29,867 nt of DNA. Origin: Pleurocapsa sp. MO_226.B13. Its GTDB lineage: Bacteria > Cyanobacteriota > Cyanobacteriia > Cyanobacteriales > Xenococcaceae. Location of the stretch: positions 1 to 29,867 of the forward strand of contig JASJEI010000341.1 of the NCBI GenBank assembly GCA_030064795.1. The letters are read 5' to 3'. The translations under genes and the position numbers were made by a program. The notes beneath the pieces were generated by a model that was not told the DNA's origin, did not search any database, and saw nothing but the letters and a program-made list of their open reading frames with translations. Shown in pieces: positions 25,046 through 29,867 of the stretch. Every line of letters starts with the position of its first letter. Position 1 is the first letter of the stretch.

Positions 25046-26243
25046 ATGCTAACAGAAAAAATTAAATCAACCTTGAAAGAGGCGGGGAAAAAATTAACTG
25101 GCTCAAAGAAAAGAGCTTTTATGGCAAAGCGTAACAATGGATTATTTGAATAGTTCACCAAGATATGCAGAAACTGAACTGGGATGGTCGAGGAAAGCGA
25201 TCGGCTTTGGATTAAAAGAATTAAAAACTGGAATAGTTTGTGTCGATAACTATCAAGCAAGAGGAAGAAAAAAAACCGAGGAGCTACTACCCCAATTAGA
25301 AAAAGATATCTCTGACTTAATAGATAATTATTCTCAGGCAGACCCCCAATTCAAGTCAACTTTTAGCTAGACAAAAATTAGTGCAAGAGCAGTCAAAGAA
25401 GCTTTGAGATCGGAGAAAGGATATACAGAGCAAGAATTACCCTGCCGTCAAACTATTGGGGATATTTTGAATCGAATGGGTGATCGTTTAAAAAAACTCA
25501 ACTCGTCAAACCACTGAAAAAAATTCCGGAAACGGATGCCATTTTCAAGAACAATGCTCAAGCTAATAAAAAGGCGGATGACAATCCCAAAGTCTTGAGG
25601 ATTTCTATAGACTCCAAGGCTAGAGTCAAAATTGGTAATTTATCCAGGGGAGGAAAAGCTAGATACAAAGAAGCTATTAAAGCATCCGATCACGATCATA
25701 ATTGGTCTGAAACGTTAATCCCATTTGGAATTTTAGATTTAAATCAAGAAAAATTATCAGTTTATTTCGGAACATCTTCCGAAACCGCTGATTTTATTGT
25801 AGATTGTTTGTCAATGTGGTGGCTAAATAATCAACAGAGTTACCCAGAATTAGAAGAATTAGTAATTAATCTGGATAAGGTCATTTCTCATCGTCGCGCT
25901 CGCACTCAATTGATCAAACGAATTGTACAGTTTTCTCTCAAAAATAAATTAAAAATACATCTAATTTATTATCCCCCTTATCCCGCGTAAATATAACTCG
26001 ATTGAAAGATGTTGGGCAGTTCTAGAAAATTATTGGAATGGAGTTGTTTTAGATACAGTCTCTTGTGCAATTAACTGGGGATCTAACATGACCTGGAAAG
26101 GTAAACATCCTAATGTTCATTTAATAGAAAATATCTACCCCAAGGGAATCACAGTTTCGTCATCCGAGTTACAATCTTTTCAACAATTTTGGCAACCTTC
26201 TGAAAGTTTACCCAAGTGGGATGTTACTATTGTTCCTCCTTGA
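25046..26243 (+). pseudogene. ISAzo13-like transposase with four lesions
   Basis: Fragments in order give a near-complete DDE transposase of the ISAzo13 group. MLTEKIKSTLKEAGKKLTG starts at 25046. A frameshift near 25130 leads to SPRYAETELGWSRKAIGFGL. A TAG at 25368-25370 interrupts a frame that continues ISARAVKEALRSEKGY and PCRQTIGDILNRMG. A frameshift in an A-run near 25495 leads to the catalytic core RISIDSKARVKIGNLSRGG. A frameshift near 25983 leads to NSIERCWAVLENYWNG and the C-terminus ending at TGA 26241-26243. Intact members are about 400 residues, which fits the total span. No convincing terminal inverted repeats were found. Confidence 0.82.
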
Positions 26244-26695
26244 GTGGTACATTATTTAAGCGCAAGTCCCTAATTCAATCTCAGTCACTCATACCGATGG
26301 TTTCTTTTTGGAATGACTATAGACTTTTGTTTTGGATAATTGCGATCGCTCCTTACATAAACACAATAATAAGCAATAGGAAACTAAAGAGGGATAACAC
26401 TGTTTGCAGGAAAATAGGTAACATTAACGATTTCATTTTTGTTCCTCCTGAATATGTATAAATTTAACCAATCATATCTAAATAGTTTTTAATTTCTTAA
26501 TTGTTTAATAGGTCGGAAAAATATAATTTATGCTGCTCATAAGATTGAGCAGTGCTGTCCATAACAAAAAATGCGGAATGCACTCGACAGCACACAGCTT
26601 GAGGTCACCTCAAGCTTGTGCCGAGCCCAGTCACGAGCGATCGTAACTGGGTTTAACTATATAATCTATCTGACTAGTTCGTTACATTTGAAAAA
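26244..26695. other. gene-free region between ISAzo13 remnant and hsp20
   Basis: A frame reaching 26461 reads partly through the end of the transposase remnant and shows no family signature. The notable content is the hairpin cluster at 26533-26651. Confidence 0.5.
26533..26651. ncRNA. cluster of strong hairpins, candidate structured RNA or palindromic element
   Basis: Within 119 bases several stems are visible. CTGCTCA (26533-26539) pairs with TGAGCAG (26546-26552). GTGCTGTC (26552-26559) pairs with GACAGCAC (26586-26593). GCACA plus AGCTTGAGGT (26590-26605) pairs with ACCTCAAGCT plus TGTGC (26607-26621) with one bulged base. CCCAGT..ACGA (26626-26635) pairs with TCGT..ACTGGG (26641-26651). 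The second and third stems share bases, so they are alternatives. No open frame explains the region. Strand and function are unknown. Confidence 0.45.
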
Positions 26696-27157
26696 CTATT
26701 GAGCAGCTTCCTCTTTGAGAAGATTTACTTTCACTACTTTATTTTTCTCTTCTTCAGATAATGGTAAAGTTAGATTTAAAATTCCGTCTTTATAGTCTGC
26801 GGTAACGTTGGTGTTTTGAATGCGTGCTGGTAAAGGAATTACTCTTTGGAATTTACCGGATCTAAATTCAGAACGAGTTCTACCGTTTTCTTCTGATTTA
26901 GTTTCGGATTTTCTTTCACCTGCGATCGCAACACGGTCAGCCATCACTTGAATGTCTAAATCTTTGGCTGACATGCCAGGCACTTCTAGTTTTAGATGTA
27001 AAGCATCATCGGTTTCGGTAAGTTCCGCAGCGGGGATTCTAGCTAGATTATCAAAGCCTTCCCAGTTTGCAGGAGTCAAAGCATCATCGAATAGACGATT
27101 GAATTGGCGTTGTAAAGAGTTGATTTCTTGCCAAGGATTGTATCTTACTAAAGCCAT
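26696..27157 (-). CDS. hspA: Hsp20 small heat shock protein
   Basis: 153 residues from the ATG at 27155-27157. This start is favoured over an upstream one because AAAGGAGG precedes it by seven bases and homologues begin MALVRYNPW. The alpha-crystallin domain spans about 44-134, with the signature GILNLTLPL near its end (125-133). A V-K-V motif (142-144) in the C-terminal tail serves as the IxI/V docking motif for oligomer assembly. The N-terminal arm (1-43) is rich in aromatic residues, as in Class A cyanobacterial Hsp17/HspA. Such proteins hold unfolding proteins and protect thylakoid membranes during heat stress. The 5' leader shows no CIRCE element and no obvious pairing partner for the ribosome binding site. 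The gene is monocistronic. Confidence 0.95.
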   Translation of the reverse strand: MALVRYNPWQEINSLQRQFNRLFDDALTPANWEGFDNLARIPAAELTETDDALHLKLEVPGMSAKDLDIQVMADRVAIAGERKSETKSEENGRTRSEFRSGKFQRVIPLPARIQNTNVTADYKDGILNLTLPLSEEEKNKVVKVNLLKEEAAQ

Positions 27158-27270
27158 AGTTATGCCTCCTTTGATTGACAATTTGATAGTTGATTAACTT
27201 AGACTTTCTGTATATTTCTTATCGTTATTTATATGTTAATCAAACAATCAAAACTAAAGAATTGTGGCTT

Positions 27271-27285
27271 GTATCCCAAGGATAC
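27271..27285. promoter_or_regulatory. 15-base palindrome upstream of hsp20 and the gene at 27441
   Basis: GTATCC (27271-27276) and GGATAC (27280-27285) are exact inverted repeats with a three-base centre, in the region between two divergent genes. It may be an operator or a short hairpin. Nothing else in 27198-27440 stands out. Confidence 0.3.
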
Positions 27286-27440
27286 TAGGGTTTTCTCCCC
27301 GAACCAAAAGTAGTAGTAAAAACTAGAATCAATCAAGTTCGGTTGATCAATGAAAAACTGATTTTCAAGAGAAATATGGATGATTTAAAAATCGAGGGCT
27401 AAACTTGAGTCATCATTTGGTAAAACTAATAAAACAACCA

Positions 27441-27626
27441 ATGATAATAATTGATACGGCGATCGCAATTAAAGGCTATATTCTGGCAGTGTATTATTGC
27501 TCGGATCAATTTTATCGTCTCTCTATTATTGGCGATCGCGGTGAAGTATTCGATTTCAATGACATCTTTTACTGCGAGAAAATAGCTATTAATCGAGGTA
27601 AAGCCATTATTAGAACTATTGCTTAA
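27441..27626 (+). CDS. small conserved-looking protein, unknown function
   Basis: 61 residues from the ATG at 27441. A TTG at 27405 would add 12 residues of lower quality. The pattern of alternating hydrophobic residues (TAIAIKGYILAVYYCSDQFY and LSIIGDRGEVFDFNDIFYC) suggests a compact beta-rich fold. Two cysteines and several aromatic residues are present, with no signal peptide. I recall similar short cyanobacterial hypothetical proteins but no function. It is divergent from hsp20, with no clear ribosome binding site. Confidence 0.5.
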   Translation: MIIIDTAIAIKGYILAVYYCSDQFYRLSIIGDRGEVFDFNDIFYCEKIAINRGKAIIRTIA

Positions 27627-27757
27627 TCAATTTAGGATGAGAACGGTGGGAAAGAATTCCCACAACCAAACGACCCGTGAGTCGCAAGCGTACGCCTAAT
27701 TGAGCGGAAGTTCCCAGGCAGAAGTTGTCGGAATCGAACCCCTACCAGCGATTTGGG

Positions 27758-28006
27758 CTATTCCCCAAATCGCTCACTTATTTTCTGTACTGCATTGGCT
27801 AACTCATACAGTGCTGTCTCTACAATCACCACTCGACCATCAGGTAAATCTAGTCGCATGCTAATGCTGGTTCGACCTGAGACCATCCCCTCTGGCATCG
27901 CCACTATCTCAATGGGGGATGCCTCATCTCCCAGGTAAATCACCTCTTTATCTAAGAGGTCGCTCCAATGTTCCTCTGGCTCAAGAATCGTATGAAAGGT
28001 CAGCAT
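27758..28006 (-). CDS. small acidic protein, unknown function
   Basis: 82 residues, acidic, without membrane segment or signal peptide. The segment EGMVSGRTSISMRLDLPDGR followed by VVIVETALYELANAV looks like a small alpha/beta domain with a C-terminal helix and resembles proteins carried on plasmids or genomic islands, though I cannot name a family. It lies between Hsp20 and the integrase remnant, in a mobile-element-rich stretch, and is likely part of the accessory cargo. The opposite strand is also open in places (27753-27938 and 27919-28218), but those frames look like shadows. Confidence 0.6.
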   Translation of the reverse strand: MLTFHTILEPEEHWSDLLDKEVIYLGDEASPIEIVAMPEGMVSGRTSISMRLDLPDGRVVIVETALYELANAVQKISERFGE

Positions 28007-28318
28007 CGGATTGTCCCTGCTTTATAATTTCCTCAGATTCCTATTCTAACCTTAACGTTTGTAAGCCTGACTGTTTGCGATCGCCTGTCTCCTCAGTTGT
28101 CGCGGGAGCGGTTTTATTGTTTTCCCCCTTTCGTCCCCAAGGCGGGTTCGGTCGCTACGCTTCCCCCACCTTCGGCTTCGTTGATTATCACACAGCTCTG
28201 GAAAAACATATCAAATAAATAACCTTACACAACAACAACAACAATAAAAAACAAATTCGATTTTTAACATTGTAAAAAAACATTGTGTAATTTATTCACA
28301 ACATGTATGATGTTTACT

Positions 28319-28478
28319 ATGAAAGTTCAAAAAGGCAAATCACCAGCAGGTCAAACAGTGTGGATGGTTCTAGATGATAATTACTTACCCATCGAACCAA
28401 TCCAAAGATACTTGCGTTACTTAGATAGCAAGGAGCGATCGCCAAATACCATTCAAGGTTATGCTCGTAATCCTGTCG
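28319..28478 (+). pseudogene. tyrosine recombinase (phage-type integrase) N-terminus, cut by an IS
   Basis: From an ATG at 28319 the frame reads KVQKGKSPAGQTVWMVLDD and YLRYLDSKERSPNTIQGYA, the core-binding domain of a tyrosine recombinase (the SPNTI-Q-GYA motif is typical of XerC-like and phage integrases). After GYAR, at 28472, the frame enters the inverted repeat of the IS4-type element and ends at 28504. The catalytic R-H-R-Y domain is missing, and the expected continuation is not seen on the other side of the IS, so part of the gene was lost. Confidence 0.8.
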
Positions 28479-29746
28479 GGGCGACACAAAATGCTAAAGA
28501 GTAGATGAAATCAAGCTTGCAGCCCTAAGACCTCGCTGATAATTAGCGCATTTCTGGGGACTTAACTTCATTAATTCCCGAATTTCAACAGCAAAGAATT
28601 GAATCGACTCCAGCCAAGCGATGGCGTGTAAACCTAGATAAAAGTTGCTGTGTCTGGGATGATTTCTGCCTTTTTCTCTGACTCGACCCACATATTTAGC
28701 TACTCCTTTATTCTTGATGATTTCTCCACATAAAGTAGCTTGAGAATAAGCCAGAGTAATTAGCAGGATTAAAGTCATTAATCTTTTATCTGACACTTTT
28801 GTTCCTTCGAGATTATAGCCACCACTTTTAAAGTCTCGGAACATTTCTTCAATCCCAAATCGTTTTTGATAAGCGTTAAGAGCTTCATCTAAACTATTCA
28901 AATTGGTCAGAATAAACCAGGCTTCATCTGCCGTCCAACCTCGATATTTTCTTTTCCATTTACAGGCAATATTAGCTCCCGCAAATCCCTTAGTCTTGGT
29001 AACTTTTACTCCTTGAAAATAGAGGGATACTCCTGGTTTTAATCCCACTGCTGATAACTGCATCCAAACTTCTTGTTCTACCTCCAGATAGCAGTTCCGT
29101 TTCAATCGTAAGCAAAAATAAGTTTTTTCCTGTTGCTGCAACCATTTAGCTAAATCAACTGAGCAAAATTCTCGGTCTCCTAAGATGACTTTTGTATAAC
29201 CTTTTAATACTGGTAAAACTCTACCCAAAATTGCTGTTTGCGTTTCTAAGTCGCTGTTTCCTACATGGTCTAATAGCTCAAAGTAAATGGGAATAGCTCT
29301 ATGATTAATAATCAGACTAACCATCAGTAAATTAATCAATCCCCATCTCGTTCTGTCTATGGCAATACATAGCACTTCTTCTTTAGCAAACCGCTGGTTT
29401 AACCAATCTTTGAAAATCGGTAGCCAAATTGTTTCAATCGTTAAACTTGGTAAATCTAAAAATCTCTGTAGTTTTTTGCGACGACTTTCAAAGAGAATCG
29501 GTTGAGGGAACTTATTGGCTAGCTCTTCTAATCTTACCCATCGATAACTTTGTAGTAGTTGTACCAGAATTGAAAGTATTAAATATTGAGCTTTATTCAG
29601 TTGAGTTGTTAGATGCGTTTGATAAAGTTCTGGAAACATTTAAATCATTGCTAATAATTGGCTATTATTGCAGATTGCCGAACATCACGTCTAGCTCAAT
29701 CCCAGGCTCCATCAGCTTTTTACTTTAATTGTGTCACCCCGCCAGG
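28472..29746 (-). mobile_element. IS4-superfamily insertion sequence, apparently intact
   Basis: CCTGTCGGGGCGACACAA (28472-28489) and TTGTGTCACCCCGCCAGG (29729-29746) are 18-base terminal inverted repeats matching at 16 positions. They bound 1275 bases with a single intact transposase gene. The flanks (CGTAAT on the left, GCGATC on the right) show no clear target duplication, which agrees with a later deletion of the integrase 3' part. Confidence 0.85.
28494..29639 (-). CDS. IS4-superfamily DDE transposase
   Basis: 381 residues, full length. The DDE catalytic triad is present: D95 in CIAIDRTRWG, D155 in VILGDREF, and E264 within the YREK signature (Y257, R260, E264, K271 in YQKRFGIEEMFRDFK). 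The N-terminal helical part (about 10-80) binds DNA, and a beta-strand insertion (about 180-235) lies between the second Asp and the Glu, as in the IS4/Tn5 fold. The gene has no frameshift or stop, unlike every other transposase in the window, so this element is the most recent arrival and could still move. The stop codon lies just inside the left inverted repeat. Confidence 0.93.
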   Translation of the reverse strand: MFPELYQTHLTTQLNKAQYLILSILVQLLQSYRWVRLEELANKFPQPILFESRRKKLQRFLDLPSLTIETIWLPIFKDWLNQRFAKEEVLCIAIDRTRWGLINLLMVSLIINHRAIPIYFELLDHVGNSDLETQTAILGRVLPVLKGYTKVILGDREFCSVDLAKWLQQQEKTYFCLRLKRNCYLEVEQEVWMQLSAVGLKPGVSLYFQGVKVTKTKGFAGANIACKWKRKYRGWTADEAWFILTNLNSLDEALNAYQKRFGIEEMFRDFKSGGYNLEGTKVSDKRLMTLILLITLAYSQATLCGEIIKNKGVAKYVGRVREKGRNHPRHSNFYLGLHAIAWLESIQFFAVEIRELMKLSPQKCANYQRGLRAASLISSTL

Positions 29747-29867
29747 GCGATCACGCCTTACCCAAAAATCCAGAGACAGGCGATCGCGCCGTTTTGAGCA
29801 TGTTTGACGCTGTGGCAAGTTGTCTTATTTTCAGGATGTCCCAAAATTAAATAAGCCTTGTAGTGTT

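Noticed and set aside
26216..26461. An 81-codon frame after the ISAzo13 remnant
   Set aside because: It starts inside the transposase in another frame and shows no family features.
27158..27260. An RNA thermometer or CIRCE element controlling hsp20
   Set aside because: No pyrimidine stretch able to mask AAAGGAGG and no TTAGCACTC-type inverted repeat is present in the leader.
27648..27668. Hairpin GTGGGAA/TTCCCAC as the end of an IS200/IS605 element
   Set aside because: No TnpA or TnpB coding sequence is seen beside it, and the hairpin alone is too little evidence.
27690..27757. A string resembling a tRNA T-arm on the minus strand (GGGGTTCGATTCC) downstream of the gene at 27758
   Set aside because: The arms of a T-stem do not pair properly (G-G mismatch) and no acceptor, D or anticodon arm can be formed around it.
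28200..28260. CRISPR-like repetition in the AACAACAACAAC tract
   Set aside because: It is a simple trinucleotide run without spacers.

Overview
The window looks like chromosomal DNA of a cyanobacterium. GCGATCGC (HIP1) palindromes are dense throughout, and there are cyanobacterial marker genes: psb29/thf1, a circadian input kinase (cikA), the cobalamin genes cobN and cobI, an Hsp20, and short tandem heptamers. The genus cannot be fixed from the sequence alone. No tRNA, rRNA or CRISPR array was seen.

Layout. Positions 1-600 hold a decayed ISAs1-type transposase and an AbrB-type antitoxin cut off after 28 residues. Positions 700-2300 encode two exported proteins, a small two-cysteine protein and a DUF1194/vWA-like protein, ending at a HIP1-built terminator. 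From 2.4 to 18.6 kb lies mostly housekeeping content. It runs cobN (-), cikA (+), psb29 (-), a small conserved protein (+), a TolB-like lipoprotein (-), a polyprenyl-phosphate sugar transferase (+), a P-loop kinase remnant (-), an SLH lipoprotein (-), cobI (+), a small protein (+), an RTX protein fused to the tail of a lost serine hydrolase (+), and an exported protein (+).

The most striking gene is at 18878-22393 (-). It encodes a 1171-residue self-contained nitric oxide synthase. In order it has a degenerate NmrA/SDR-like Rossmann domain interrupted by two canonical EF-hands, an unrecognised linker domain, a BFD-like [2Fe-2S] domain, a ferredoxin-reductase-type FAD/NAD(P)H module, and a C-terminal NOS oxygenase domain. 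The electron path suggested by the sequence is NAD(P)H to FAD to [2Fe-2S] to heme, possibly gated by calcium. The order of modules resembles the Sorangium cellulosum NOS rather than the animal enzyme. The EF-hand pair would put the calcium sensor in the same chain, where animal enzymes use calmodulin.

From 22.4 kb to the right edge the DNA is accessory and damaged. It holds an antitoxin with a MazF/PemK toxin truncated just upstream of the NOS start, an IS1634-type element with a twice-frameshifted transposase, an ISAzo13-like transposase with four lesions, a cluster of tandem hairpins, an Hsp20 gene, two small unknown genes, and an integrase cut off by an intact IS4-superfamily element. The NOS gene therefore sits at the junction between core-like DNA and a mobile-element graveyard, which fits lateral acquisition or local rearrangement.
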